DNA of 64,000 nucleotides from Silene conica (Eukaryota > Streptophyta > Magnoliopsida > Caryophyllales > Caryophyllaceae): contig CM055312.2 of the NCBI GenBank assembly GCA_029255685.2, forward strand, positions 16,268,649 through 16,332,648, written 5' to 3'. This document shows positions 42,626 through 54,762 of the stretch, one piece after another. The notes under the pieces were generated by a model. That model saw only the letters and a program-made list of their open reading frames with translations, did not search any database and was not told the origin of the DNA. The position numbers and the translations under genes were made by a program. Positions within the stretch are counted from its first letter, which is position 1. The number at the start of each line of letters is the position of its first letter.

Positions 42626-44962
42626 ATGGATTCCAAGCATCTCAAGTGCCCTAACTTCGATGGCAAAAACTACAGTCTATGGAAGAATATGATGACTCAT
42701 TACATCAAGGGATGTGATTGGGAATGTTGGAAGATCATCCAAACTGGACCAAAGAAGATCTTGGTCGCCGCCGCAAATGGAACAACCTATGAAAAGATGG
42801 AAAGCGATTATGTGGAAAGTGACTACAAAATTGCAGAGAAAAACTCTAAGGCCATGAGCCTCCTACAGAACGGTATGATAACCTCAGAATCTGATAGATT
42901 CTCATCTTGTAGTTCCGCTAAGGAAATATGGGATAGTCTCGAACTTGCCTATGAAGGAACATCCGCAGTCAGGAAACATCGTATAGACTTGCTCATTCAA
43001 AGATATGAACTTTTCAATATGGAAAAGAATGAATCTATTGATAGCATGTCTGCACGATTTTCTTGTATTATTAATGAACTGCGGAACCTTGGCAGAAAGA
43101 TCGATTCTGAGGATATCATTCGTAAGATTCTTAGGAGTCTCACTAAAAAATGGCAACCAAAGGTCACGGCCATAGAGGAAGCACGTGATCTATCTCAGAT
43201 TACTTACCAAGAGCTAATTGGATCTCTAATGGCACACGAGATCATACTAAATAAAGACGATGATGATTCTAAAGGGAAAGGAGTTGCCCTACAAGCCTCC
43301 ACAAGCGAAGTATGCGAAGAGGAACTTGAGGACGAAACAGTTCTATTCGCAAGACGATTTAAGAAAGCAGTTTTCAAGGGTAGATACAAAAACCCTAACA
43401 ACAAAACAGTCGATAAAAAGAAAACTGACACCAAACAAACATTCTTCAAAAGGGGATGTTTTAAGTGTGGTCAACAAGATCATATGATCAAGGATTGTCC
43501 AAGCTGGGACAAAATCAAAGACAAATAAAAAAGAGAAAAGACCAAAACAGAGTTCAAGAAAGTGATGTTTGCATCATGCTGGGGAGAATTAGAATCTGAG
43601 GATGACGAGGACTCAGAAGAAGACGAGGTAGCACACTTGTGCCTAAGCAACGTCAGCCTAGATCTAATCTCAGACGACAACAATGAAGATGAAGCATCTC
43701 ATATGTGTCTCCTTGGAGAATCCGACTCAGACGACGACGACGATGAAGAGGTAAATTTTCTTCAACTCAAAAGTCAAGTTAAGAATTTATCTAAGGCTAT
43801 GTTAATCAAATACTTTGAGGAAACCCTAGACCAATGTCATGAACAAAATCTTGAATTAGATGACTTGAAGGAACAGATCCTCGATATTGCTGAGGAAAAT
43901 CAACTTCTAAAAGCCAAAGCTAAGAAACTGAAATCCAAAATAAGCATTGAAGCAAATGCTAAATTGGAAACAGTTATGTCTGAGAAAAGGGTTCTTGAGT
44001 CTAAAGTTATAGCTAATGAAGCTATAACCTCAAAACTGAAACTCAACATCAAAGAGCTTCAATCTAAAGTTATAGCTAATGAAGCTATAACTTCAGATTT
44101 GAGAAAGGCTAATGAGCTTCTAAAGTCCAAATCTTCGATTATGGTCGAAGATGAGACTCATCTAGAAGAAGTTGAGATCCTCGAAAGCAAGATTATGGAT
44201 CTAGAATTCAATCTATCTAAAATCAAGAAGGAACATGCCAAAATTGTGTCCGACTTTCATAAAGACATTCAAAACCTAAAAGAGTCTAACAACACTGACC
44301 ACAGTGAATGTAAGAAAGAAATAGACTCCCTAAAAGACCTCCTTCTTCATGCTCGGAAGGTTCACGACAAATGGGAAGGAAGCACTAACGTTCTAAACTT
44401 TCTAACTGAACAATCCGACAACAACATGAAGATGGGGTTAGGACACGAGTGTTATGGAAGAAGGGATCACTCAAAGTGTAAGCAAAGCCCAACAGACAGA
44501 GACTTTAGAAGAAGAAAATATGTCGACCTTCCTGAGTATTTAATATGCACTTATTGTGGCCACACTGGACACCTCCGAGAAAACTGTGTAAAACACGCAC
44601 AAGACTTTAAAACCGGAGTCAAGTTTGTTAAATCCTTAGGAATCCCAAGCGACACTATTTCTGTCTCTGATAGTGATGATGACAAAACTGAGGAAAGAAA
44701 CATTGACCACAGATGGTTCTATGACATGACATTTGATTACGAAGAAAAGAAAAATAGAACCAAACAAACTCCTCAACAAACAACACACAAAAATTGGTCA
44801 CCTAGAGTCCAAACTAAGACCTACACAAGAACATCAAAACCCAACTACTACCAATATAGAAAGACCTATGTAAGACAAGTCTGGGTTAAAAAGGAAGATG
44901 TATTTGTGATTACTAACAACAAAGGACCCAAGTATGCTTGGGTACCTAAATCCTGTCTTTGA
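42626..44962 (+). pseudogene. Element S gag, one internal stop
   Basis: ATG at 42626 (MDSKHLKCPNFDGKNYSLWK, the copia gag N-terminus). A first CCHC knuckle CFKCGQQDHMIKDC is at about 43460-43500. An in-frame TAA at 43526-43528 interrupts, and the same frame continues through an acidic Asp/Glu-rich segment (43580-43750), a long coiled-coil (about 43770-44340) and a second knuckle CTYCGHTGHLRENC (about 44548-44590), ending in TGA at 44960. Two hairpin repeats (44005-44028, 44068-44092) encode VIANEAIT within the coiled-coil. Gag of this size with a coiled-coil is typical of Sireviruses. Apart from the single stop the frame is open, so inactivation was recent. Confidence 0.88.
44005..44092 (+). 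repeat. Hairpin pair inside S gag coding sequence
   Basis: Arms AGTTATAGCT and AGCTATAAC(T) around AATGA at 44005-44028 and 44068-44092, 63 bases (21 codons) apart. The arms are identical to the LTR palindrome at 41327-41349. Confidence 0.92.
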
Positions 44963-47900
44963 AATTATTCGTGCAGTTTGTCGCCAAGGAAAATAACCTA
45001 TGGTATCTCGACAGTGGATGCTCAAGACATATGACAGGCGACGTAAATCTATTCCAAACCCTTAAACCCTTTGATGGAGGTAAAGTCACATTTGGTGATA
45101 ACAAAAAGGGAAAGATCATCGGAATTGGTAAGATAGGTATTTCATCCTCTCATGCTATAAATGATGTATACCTTGTAAGTGGTCTCAAACACAATCTTAT
45201 CAGTATATCTCAATTATGTGACAAAGGAAATAAAGTGGTTTTTCATTCAGATATATGTCGTATAATCTTAGAAGGCACCAGTAAAGTAATAATTGAAGGT
45301 CACAGGATGAAAAATGTTTATATGATTGATTTAAATGTTGTACCTACTGATTCTCTATCATGCATGAAAGTTACGTTAGATGATCCATGTCTATGGCACA
45401 AGAGATTTGGTCATATTAGCTCACCTATTCTAAGTAAGCTGAAAAGATGAGACTTGGTCGAAGGTCTTCCAAAGATCAAATTTGATCAAGAAAAGATGTG
45501 TGACACATGTGCACGATGTAAACACGTCAGATCATCCTTTAAGCCAAAAAGAGTGGTAAGCACAGAACAAGCTCTTGAACTAGTACACATGGATGGATCT
45601 ATGTGGCCCTATGAAGGTAAGAAGCCGAGGTGGTTCCAGTTACGTTTTCGTTCTAGTTGATGATTACTCTAGATTTGTTTGGCCAATCTTTCATTCTAAA
45701 GACGAAAAATTCGATGAATTTGTTAGTCTCATGAAACTTGTTCAAAACAAATATAAATCAAACCTAGTAACAATCCGTACTGACCATGGAACTGAGTTCG
45801 ACAATCATGCTTTTATTGAGTTCTGTAAAACCAATGGTGTTGGACATAACTTCTCGGCCCCTAGAACCCCTCAACAAAATGGAGTCGTAGAACGAATGAA
45901 CAGAACCCTAGAAGACATGGCTAGAACAATGCTTCTTTGTAGTGGCCTACCTAGAAACTTTTGGGCTGAGGCTATAAGTACAGCTTGCTATATTCATAAC
46001 CGTGCTATGATTAGACCTATTCTTAAAAAGACACCTTATGAACTTCTTCGAGGTCGTAAACCAAACATATCTCATTTAAGATGTTTTGGTAGTAAATGCT
46101 TTGTTCACAACAATGGTAAAAACAGATTAAGCAAATTCGACCCTAGAAGTGATGAAGCAATCTTTATAGGATATTCAGATCATAGTAAAGCCTACAAAGT
46201 TTTTAACAAACGTACGTTATGCATAGAGGAAAGTATTCATGTTATCTTTGATGAGAATAATGTCTTCGATAAGCCATTACAGGATATAGAGGAAAACCTA
46301 GACGAACCTGATTTCAGGTTATCAAGGGAAGATCCTCCTGAAATGGAAATTGACGAAGGAGAACCTCAAGGAACTCATGGTGAACTCAACTTGGGAGAAA
46401 ATGGTGCGAGAGATGAAACTACAGTTGATGATACTGTAGATAACTCTCAAACCAATGACTTGGAACCCAGAGTTACAGCTAATGAAGCTGTAACTTTGAA
46501 TCAAAACCAAAGGGAAGAGGCCAGAGTTATACCTGACCCTACTATAAACCCAGGTTTGGATTCAGGGGGAACAAGTCAAGATCCCGAGTCAAGTTCAGGT
46601 AATGCTAATAATCAATCAAGGAACTGGAGATACAAAGGCTCTCATCCTTTGGACAATGTCATAGGAAGCCTGACAGATGGAGTTCAGACTCGAAGGAGCT
46701 TAAATAACTTTTGCTCATTCTACTCCTTCCTCTCCACCATTGAATCTTCAAATATCAAGGAGGCTCTCGCAGAACCAGACTGGATAGTTGCCATGCAAGA
46801 AGAACTCCAGCAATTTGAAAGAAACAAAGTTTGGCATCTTGTTCCTCGACCTAAGGACAGAACTGTCATTGGAACTAGATGGGTATTCAGAAACAAATTG
46901 GATGACACTGGAGTCATTGTGCGAAATAAGGCCAGACTAGTGATTCAAGGATACAACCAACAGGAAGGGATCGATTATGACGAAACCTTTGCTCCTGTTG
47001 CTCGTCTTGAGGCAATAAGACTACTCATTGCATTTGCAGCACACAAGGGAATGAAGCTTTTTCAGATGGACGTTAAGACTGCCTTTCTTAATGGCTATCT
47101 CCAAGAGGAATTATTTGTTGAACAACCTCCTGGATTTCCTGATAGTAAACTCAAGGATCATGTATTCAAATTGGACAAAGCTCTCTATGGTCTAAAACAA
47201 GCACCTAGAGCATGGTACGACAGATTATCAAAGTTCCTATTGGAGAGTGGATTCAAGAGAGGATCTGTGGATAAAACCCTATTTCTTAAAAGCGAAAACT
47301 CAGATCTACTAGTCGTTCAGATCTATGTTGACGATATTATTTTTGGCTCAACTAATAAAAAGTTGTGCAAGTACTTCTCTGAGTTGATGACCTCTGAGTT
47401 CGAGATGAGTATGATGGGAGAACTCAAGTTCTTCCTTGGACTTCAAATTCAACAAACTGAAGAAGGAATCAAAGTTCATCAACAAAAATACGTCAAGGAG
47501 TTACTAAAGAAATTTGGAATGGAAACCTCTCATGCAATGCCCACTCCAATGGTCACAGATAAGAAGTTAACCAAAGACGAAGATGGTAAGTCTGTAGATG
47601 AAACAACTTACCGAGGTATGATTGACTCACTTCTTTATCTTACAGCAAGTCGTCCAGATATAATGTTTAGTGTCTGTGTTTGTGCGAGATTCCAATCTGC
47701 ACCAAAAGAATCACATATGATTGCAGTTAAAAGAATTTTAAGATACCTAATCGGAACCTCAAAATTATATCTATGGTATCCTATGGACTGTAACTTTAAC
47801 CTAGTAGGATATTCAGATGCGGATTATGCAGGATGTTCGTTAGACAGAAAAAGTACCTCCGGACTTGCTACCTATGTAGGTCCTTGTATTATATCTTGGG

Positions 47901-48268
47901 GATCCAAGAAACAAAACTCTGTCGCTCTCTCAACTGCTGAAGCAGAATATATTCCAGCCGCACTGGTATGTTCTCAACTTTTATGGTTAAAGCAACAGTT
48001 ACATGATTATGGTGTTGATGTTGGATGTGTGCCTATATTATGTGATAATACGAGTGCTATAATTATATCTAAAAACCCAGCCCAGCACTCGAGGACCAAA
48101 CATATTGAAATTAGGCACCACTTTTTAAGAGACCATGTTGAAAAGAAAAATATAAAATTGGAATTTTGTAGTACCGAAAAACAATGGGCAGATATCTTCA
48201 CTAAACCATTGGCTAGAGAACGCTTTGAAACTTTGCGATTGGAAATTGGTTTAATCGGTGGCACCTAA
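44959..48268 (+). pseudogene. Element S pol (protease, integrase, RT, RNase H), frameshifted
   Basis: Overlaps the end of gag by a few bases in the -1 frame. Protease DSGCSRHMTG (about 45010), pre-integrase LWHKRFGHIS (about 45391), integrase DYSRFVW with TDHGTEFDN and [13 protein letters not shown] (about 45657-45905), [12 protein letters not shown] to YVDD (about 46876-47335), and RNase [18 protein letters not shown] with ALSTAEAEY (about 47812-47950). It ends TKPL...IGLIGGT. Two lesions: TGA at 45448-45450 in place of a sense codon, and a four-base tandem duplication (ATGGATGG near 45590) that shifts frame in the integrase. A hairpin at 46471-46495 lies between integrase and RT. Otherwise full-length. 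Confidence 0.92.
46471..46495 (+). repeat. Third coding hairpin of element S, with paired substitutions
   Basis: Arms AGTTACAGCT and AGCTGTAACT around AATGA. Relative to the gag copies, one T-to-C change in the left arm is matched by an A-to-G change in the right arm, so the stem stays perfect. It encodes VTANEAVT instead of VIANEAIT. Confidence 0.93.
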
Positions 48269-48851
48269 TCAAATCTTAAAAGCAAAAATACCCCAATGAT
48301 TGACTACGGTTTAGATGAGATTATATGACTGTGTCCGTATACTCCGCTGCATGTGTATGTATGTATTCGATGATAAATTTTGTGATCATAATTATGTTAT
48401 ACAATTTACGTATGAATGTGTGCACAACCAATCTCAAAATAATTTTAAGTCACATATTATAATTTACTCCAAAAATACATATTACATATTATACATAATA
48501 ATAATATATAAATATTACTATAAATAAAAACAAAATTTAACAAAATAAACTTACCTAAATTAACACACAAATTATGTGTGTTGGTCCCCATTGCCACGTC
48601 CCACAACTCTCCTAACCGCACCATTAACTGCCACGTGACCCCCCTATTTCCCTAGCCTTTGACTTCTCACCCCACTTCAATTATTACCCCAACTCCCTCA
48701 AACTTACCACAACTCACCTCATTTACTTCGCTTCTTACCGTCCCCAAACCTCCATAAACCTCAGAAACCTCCATAAAATTCCCTTCACCATTAGAACTCA
48801 CCCAAACCTCCGCTACAACCTCAACTCAAAACCACCATTTTCATCACCACA

Positions 48852-50381
48852 ATGCCACCATCTCGCGCCACACGCTCACAACAAAAGAAACCTTCTCCAC
48901 CTTCACCAACCCCGTCACGACCGCCCTCTCCAACTCCGATAGCTACCGCCGCTCCCACTCCCGACCAAAGCAAACGACGCAAACTTAATCGTGTTTCTTC
49001 CCCTACTTTCGACGACATGCAAGAACTCGACTCCCAAGTTCCTCGCCCTATGTTTCCAGAGTACTCTGTCGAAGCCACTCGTGAGGGTCTTGAGAAAGTT
49101 CGCATGACCAAACAAGAAGGTATGTTAATTGATCGTGTTTTACCTTACGCCATTCATGCGGGTCGTTTTTATCCTACGTCATGGGTCAATGGGTCTAAAT
49201 CTTTGAGATTCTTTAAAGATTTTTTGACATATCAAGGGTGGCAATACATAAGTGATTTTTCGGGTTTGCTATTTCCCATAGAGTTGGTTCAGTTCTTTGC
49301 TTCAGTTAAACCTTGTGATGACGGAATAAGAGGTGTTGTGAATGGTAGAGATGTTGTTGTGACTAAGTCGGATATTTGTGACATTTTTAAACTTGATCAA
49401 GACGGGTTAAATCTTGACCCCAAAAAGGAATGGAGTGTAGTTTCTAAAGAACAGAAATTGGTAATTAAAAAATACTTTGATGACGATGCTACTGAAGTCT
49501 CGCCTCTGCTCACCGTGTCTTTTAACCCAAAATTGAAATTCTTCTTGAATTTTCTATGGAACACTGTGTTACCACGAAGGGGTGGCAGGGATAAACTCGC
49601 AAGTGTCGAAGCCGTTGTGTTATTTAGTTGGTTGGAGGGTCAGAAAGTCGACTTGGCATCCCTTATTTGCCATAAAATTTGTCAAGTTTCTAGTGTTCTT
49701 GTTAAAGAAAAATTTTGCTCCACAATTGACATTCCATATGGAATGTGGGTGTCTGAATTGTTGCTTAAGAAAGGTGTTGTTGACGACTCAAGTTTTGGGA
49801 TTAAACCACGTGATCGGATGTGTGATAGATTGTTAAAATTAATGGGGATTTGCTTCGAAGGGATTGATCTTACGTTTGGTAAGAATATTGGTACGGAACC
49901 CGCTTCGAATTCATCTCCATCCCTCGCAGGTCTTGAGGCAAAAATGGACAAGATTATTGGTTTGTGTGAAGGGCAGAAGAACAGTGATGAGGCAGAGGGT
50001 AGTCGTAAGAAGAGGGGTCGTAATTTTGAAGAAGATGTTAAGGTTTGGATGGAAAAAGTTGACAAGCACTTAGTCAAGATTGGGTCAGAGGTCTCGGTGG
50101 TGTGCTCGGAGTTTCTCACCATAAGTGATCGTCTTTCTTTCATCACAACTCAAGGAGGAGCCATGGTGAGAGACCACGGGTTGTTGCGAGAGGATGCTTC
50201 CAAAGCACTTGAGGCCGTCAAGGCACTCTCGCTCAAAGTACTCAACTTCGAGATTGCGCTTAATGCTCAAGGGAGAAACGTGAATAGTTGTTTGGATAGG
50301 TTGGAGACACTTGAGTTTCGTACCCGACCCGATTATGTGAACCCTTATGCCAAGACACCGGGCTCCAGTTCTCGTTCTTAA
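48852..50381 (+). CDS. Element S third ORF (Sirevirus env-like position), 509 aa, intact
   Basis: ATG at 48852 to TAA, about 580 bases after pol. The N-terminal 40 residues are Ser/Pro-rich and basic (RATRSQQKKPSPPSPTPSRP). Residues about 95-330 resemble the plant-transposon domain found in extra ORFs of plant retroelements (GWQYISDFSGLLFPIELVQF; VNGRDVVVTKSDICDIFKL). The C-terminal 130 residues are predicted helical (LAGLEAKMDKIIGL; LSFITTQGG). I see no signal peptide or transmembrane segment, so calling it an envelope protein is only positional. Its frame is free of stops although gag-pol carries three lesions. A host-derived or RNA/DNA-binding role is equally possible. Confidence 0.85.
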   Translation: MPPSRATRSQQKKPSPPSPTPSRPPSPTPIATAAPTPDQSKRRKLNRVSSPTFDDMQELDSQVPRPMFPEYSVEATREGLEKVRMTKQEGMLIDRVLPYAIHAGRFYPTSWVNGSKSLRFFKDFLTYQGWQYISDFSGLLFPIELVQFFASVKPCDDGIRGVVNGRDVVVTKSDICDIFKLDQDGLNLDPKKEWSVVSKEQKLVIKKYFDDDATEVSPLLTVSFNPKLKFFLNFLWNTVLPRRGGRDKLASVEAVVLFSWLEGQKVDLASLICHKICQVSSVLVKEKFCSTIDIPYGMWVSELLLKKGVVDDSSFGIKPRDRMCDRLLKLMGICFEGIDLTFGKNIGTEPASNSSPSLAGLEAKMDKIIGLCEGQKNSDEAEGSRKKRGRNFEEDVKVWMEKVDKHLVKIGSEVSVVCSEFLTISDRLSFITTQGGAMVRDHGLLREDASKALEAVKALSLKVLNFEIALNAQGRNVNSCLDRLETLEFRTRPDYVNPYAKTPGSSSRS

Positions 50382-51070
50382 ACATCAATATCCGTCTCTG
50401 TTTTTTTCGAATTTACGGTTGGTTTGTTGTTGTTTTGCTCAAGTCCGGTGGTGGACTTATAAACACTTTAGAATTGTGGCCCAATTTACTTACCTAGCCC
50501 ATTAGGAATCCGAGGCATTATCTCCTTTTGCCTTCCTCGGATTTCTTAATTCCAACTGGCCCAGACTTTAACCTTGTTTTGATGCGGCCCAATTTATTTT
50601 GTTTCCCTTGGCCCATATTCCTTGTTATCTTTTGCAGGCTTTTCTAATCCGAACCCTAGCCGGCCCATTTTCTTAAACCTCTATTGTTACATATTCGGCC
50701 CTTTGGCATAGTATATTCGGATTGGTTGTGTATATTCTAACATGTCATATGTGTTTGTATAATATTGTCTATGTTCGTATCTTTTAATTCGTTTTACATG
50801 CTTGCTTATGCTTCGTCGTATATTATTCTAGTCGTTTCATGTCTTCGTTCTCATCTTTTCGATGATGTCAAGAGGGGGAAAAATGCGACTTAGATTAGAA
50901 TTTGCCTAAGCTTGCTCCTTGTCGTAATTCATTGTCTCTTAGGGTTCTTAAAGGATATGGGATAGTTAGAAGATAGAAACCCTAAGTGAATCTTTACTAT
51001 AATTAACCATTATTATATTGAGGGGGAACATACACTTAGACACAAAATCTAAGAGAGACTTGCCATCATC
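50382..51070 (+). other. Element S 3' non-coding region
   Basis: Follows the third ORF. No ORF. CT-rich with repeated GGCCCA. The last 200 bases hold accessory polypurine tracts. Confidence 0.6.
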
Positions 51071-51084
51071 AAAAAGGGGGAATT
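50871..51084 (+). promoter_or_regulatory. Three polypurine tracts before the S 3' LTR
   Basis: AGAGGGGGAAAAA at 50871-50883, GAGGGGGAACA at 51020-51030, and AAAAAGGGGGAATT at 51071-51084 directly against the LTR. Multiple tracts are a known Sirevirus trait. Confidence 0.8.
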
Positions 51085-52572
51085 TGTTGAACCATATATT
51101 CAAATATATATATATAGTATATATGTTTATGTTTTGATAATGACAAGTCTAGCTATTTATATATTATATACTCGTACGTATAATCGTGTGCTAAGTGTAC
51201 AGAACATTAGTAACAAGATCTAATCAATCAAGTATAAAAGATTCAAGCATGTTAGTCAATCAATTGACTAAGTCGAAGATTGATAGAAGATCACAAGCGC
51301 GCATAATGAGCTAAAGTTATACTTATCAACTATAGCTTTAGTACAAGTTTGGTTCAAGTTATAGCTCGTAGCTATAACTCTATATCTATGAAGAAATGAT
51401 CGAAATATATGTGTTTTGATGAAACGATTGTTTCCAAATTAGTGTCGTGTACAAACTAGTGTTTAATTGGTATTCTATTCTAAATATGGAATTGTTAATC
51501 TTGATAGGATTATATAAAATATCTTTTAGTTAAATAAGGAATAAATAATTGTCTTATGAGATAATTATTTATTACTAAAATAAACTAAGGATTTTTATAT
51601 GATCTTAATTGTCAAATAATATAATCGAAAATATAGTTTGTTACGACTTTGGGAAACGTGTAACATGTCACGATTACCATAATTCGTATAGGATTAAAAT
51701 TAAGTAAATATTATGTATTTATTTAATATCCTAAACAAACTAAGATTATATTGTGATAATATATTTTATTATCTTTGACATAGTTTAGGAAGTTGTTTTA
51801 ATAAGGATACTAGTTGTTTATTATATAAAGATCTTTCCTAAATATGAATTAGGAAATTGATTCCTTATATAATACTTATAGTATATTATTAAATCTTTCC
51901 TAAATATATTAAGATTAGATTTAAGGTAGTATTACTAAAAGACTAGTACTCTAGTTTTAGTAATATTCCTAAATCATCTAGGGTTTAAATTACCTAGATA
52001 CATATTCTATATAAATAGACTACCTATGACACACTAAGACACACGAAATACACACACATATTCACGCAAATCAAGAGAGATAACCGCCGATCATATATTT
52101 CAATATTCGAGCTTTTCATTGTCATATCCAATTCAAGATTCAAGTGCTCAAGCATTGATCTTATTCATTCAAGATTGTGACACCAAGAAAACATTGAAGA
52201 CTTTATCTTATTAACGTAAGATAGAACGAGTATTTAGCGGTACTCATTGTAAGACAAATATTTAACGGTATTTGTCGTTGCTAGATATTTAACGGTATCT
52301 AGATAGAGTTGTGACTAATATCAAAGTCGCACGAGTAGGGTTGATAAAATTGTAATCCAGGGTTGGTACTAATTTTATTAATCGAGAATAGTGGACGTAG
52401 GTCTCAAAGTGTGAGACTGAACCACTTCAAAAATATTGTGTCTCTCCCTATTAATTGTTTTACTCGAAGATCATCATACAACCATACACACATCGAAGAA
52501 GATTTAAAAAGAAGGCATACTCAATTCACCCCCCCCCCCCTTCTTGAGTATATTATATCAATAGACTCTTCA
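51085..52572 (+). repeat. Element S 3' LTR
   Basis: 1488 bp, the pair of 41055-42538. The palindrome is conserved at 51357-51379. Confidence 0.95.
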
Positions 52573-52607
52573 GGTGAAGATCGAGTATATTGTGTAAAGG
52601 ATTGATG

Positions 52608-52800
52608 AATTGTATTTGATATACGATGAATGAAAGAGTTTACATAGGCAAGAATATATACTTGTTTTAGGCCCTAAAGATAAGCTAACAAACTGTAAAC
52701 AACTAACTACTAACAAAGATTACATTTGACTAGAAGATATTAACAATATAGAAAATATAGGAGTATATTAAGGAGATGGAATAGGCTCTTGTTGAGTCGG
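52608..52800. other. Short AT-rich segment between L1 fragment and copia remnant
   Basis: After the L1 remnant (52578 to about 52607) no coding sequence is seen. It may include the 3' end or LTR of the adjacent minus-strand copia. Confidence 0.35.
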
Positions 52801-53947
52801 TTACTCTTCCTTTGATCGAGTCAATTGATGAGAATATTGTATATCATTAACACGCTCCCGTAAGATGGACGATCGTAGCGTTAGTCCAATCTTGGAAGCT
52901 AATAAGTTGAAGTGTGGTCTCAATAATGGCTTTGTTAAAGTATCAGCTATTTGATCATCGCCATTTATATGTTGAACACGAACGGTACCTAAGTGAACTT
53001 GCTCACACACAAAATGAAAGGCAAGAGCGAAATGTTTCATATGAGAGTGAAATATTGGATTGGCTGAATAATTAGTTGCTCCAAGGTTATCACAAAGGAT
53101 AACTGGAGTACTTGAGAGTGGAATACCCAATTCTAGTAGAAGTGACTTTACCCATAAGACTTCAAATGTAGTATCCGCGACAGCGCGAAATTCGGCCTCA
53201 CTGGACGATCGAAGGAGAGCACGTTGTTTCTTGGAAGACCAAGATACCGGGTGTTGACCAATAAAAACAATAGAGCCTGTAATGGATAAATAATCATCAC
53301 GATCGCCAGCGAAGTCCGCATCACAATTGGCATGTAGGTAAAATGGATTGTCTTTGTGAAGATAAATACCATGATTAATTGAACCTTTCAGAAATCTGAG
53401 CAAACGCTTAAGGTCACACTAGTGACCTGAAGTCGGATGCTTCAAGAATTGAGCAAGTTTGTTGACGGAAAAGGCAATATCGAGACGTGTTAGGGACAAA
53501 TATTGGAGACTCCCAACGGTAGCCCGATAAGTAGTGATATCTTCAACATGAGCATTATTGTCACGGATTAATGGCGGATGAGAATGGTGTGGCGGCAGGG
53601 CTGCAATCAGACATATTATAACGAGCCAGAATATCGGAAACATATTTAGACTGATTAAAATGAAGGTCGGAAGGAGTAGGCGTAACTTCCATACCCAAAA
53701 AGTACGATAATGGACCTAAATCCTTAAGGGAAAACCGACTCAAAATAGTTTGAATAAACTTGAAAACATCTTCGGAATTATGACCTGTAATTATAATATC
53801 ATCAATGTAAACAAGAACAAATAATTGAGCATAAGTACCACCAAGAATAAATAATGACGGATCGGAGATGGAGTTGCGAAAACCGTAAGAGAGCAAATAA
53901 TTTGAACTGTTATATTCTATCACCCTAATAGGGAACTTTGTCCTCAA
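52801..53947 (-). pseudogene. Ty1/copia RT and RNase H remnant
   Basis: Minus-strand order: RT with VLVYIDDIIITGHN (about 53820), FSLKDLGPLSYFLGMEV and YNMSDCSPAATP; then, after a frameshift near 53570, YRATVGSLQYLSLTRLDIAF; then, after a stop near 53420, LKRLLRFLKGS, ADFAGDRDDYLSITG, and HPVSWSSKKQRALLRSSSEAE with IADTLTKPL. These are the palm/thumb and RNase H of a copia element. The N-terminal RT, integrase and gag are missing beyond 53947. Lineage differs from element S (YIDD rather than YVDD). Confidence 0.87.
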
Positions 53948-54762
53948 ACCTACTCACGCTCATAAGTGTCACCACTCAAAGTTGTCAATACTATCGCAAC
54001 AATCCACATCCATAACCTTCCTCTGTAAATATACATATAAACTACATACTACCATCAACAGCACCGTGACCTTTAATAATAATCTTACAATTCCCACCGT
54101 TATGCTACACTAGCTCAGACTTCCATGTATACCTCAATTTGCAAAAACCATCAAACTCCCTTTACTGCATCTAACAACTCTTAGGCTGAACATTACTTCT
54201 CGCCCAGTACTAGGTCCTTAGTGATTCTCTCTCATTATTATCATCTCCTGCCTCTGGTAGCTAACTACAACTGCAACATCGATCCCATACATATATCCTA
54301 GACTCTCTTCAACCAACAATTATATCCCTTCACTCATTCTACACTCCCTCCTCACATCTACCACAAAACTTCGAACATAACCACTATATTAACTCTTCAA
54401 CGCTACCGCACGTCCACAATTTTTTTCTATTCACGCATCTACCCCAATACATAACACACGACTCAAAATTGTTACATACTCACTTTATCCTCAAATTTTC
54501 CTCTTCTACTCAGTTCGCGCACCACTTAACATGATACTAACAAACATACCGAGGATTCATATTCCACCTGCAACTTCTAGCTTTGTACACACATTCCACT
54601 AACTATTTCTAAAACCATGATAATAGGCGCCTCATTTCACACATGACCGAAAGTATTCCAACAATCCCCCACAACTTTGTTTCCACTTATCAAGCGTACC
54701 ACTGCAACAAAAACAATAACAACCACATGCGACTCTCGCCTATATCATAATTTATTCTCGCC
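53948..54762. other. Unassigned C-rich segment left of element E
   Basis: No ORF or recognisable element. Composition is like 63541-64000, which is the other side of the same pre-insertion site, so both probably belong to one older, unrecognised repeat. Confidence 0.4.

Larger units (their letters stand above)
41055..52572 (+). mobile_element. Element S: complete Sirevirus-like Ty1/copia retrotransposon
   Basis: LTRs 41055-42538 (1484 bp) and 51085-52572 (1488 bp), TG...CA ends, target duplication GGTGA (41050-41054, 52573-52577). About a dozen differences were seen between the LTRs, under 1%. Order: initiator tRNA-Met primer site, large gag with coiled-coil, protease-integrase-RT-RNase H, a 509-aa third ORF, then three polypurine tracts. 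A long gag, an extra 3' ORF, multiple polypurine tracts and LTR palindromes are the hallmarks of the Sirevirus (SIRE/Maximus) lineage. Gag-pol has a few inactivating mutations; the third ORF is intact. Confidence 0.95.

Noticed and set aside
48852..50381. True envelope glycoprotein
   Set aside because: No signal peptide, transmembrane span or cleavage-type motif was seen; only its position after pol suggests env, so I kept it as an unassigned third ORF.
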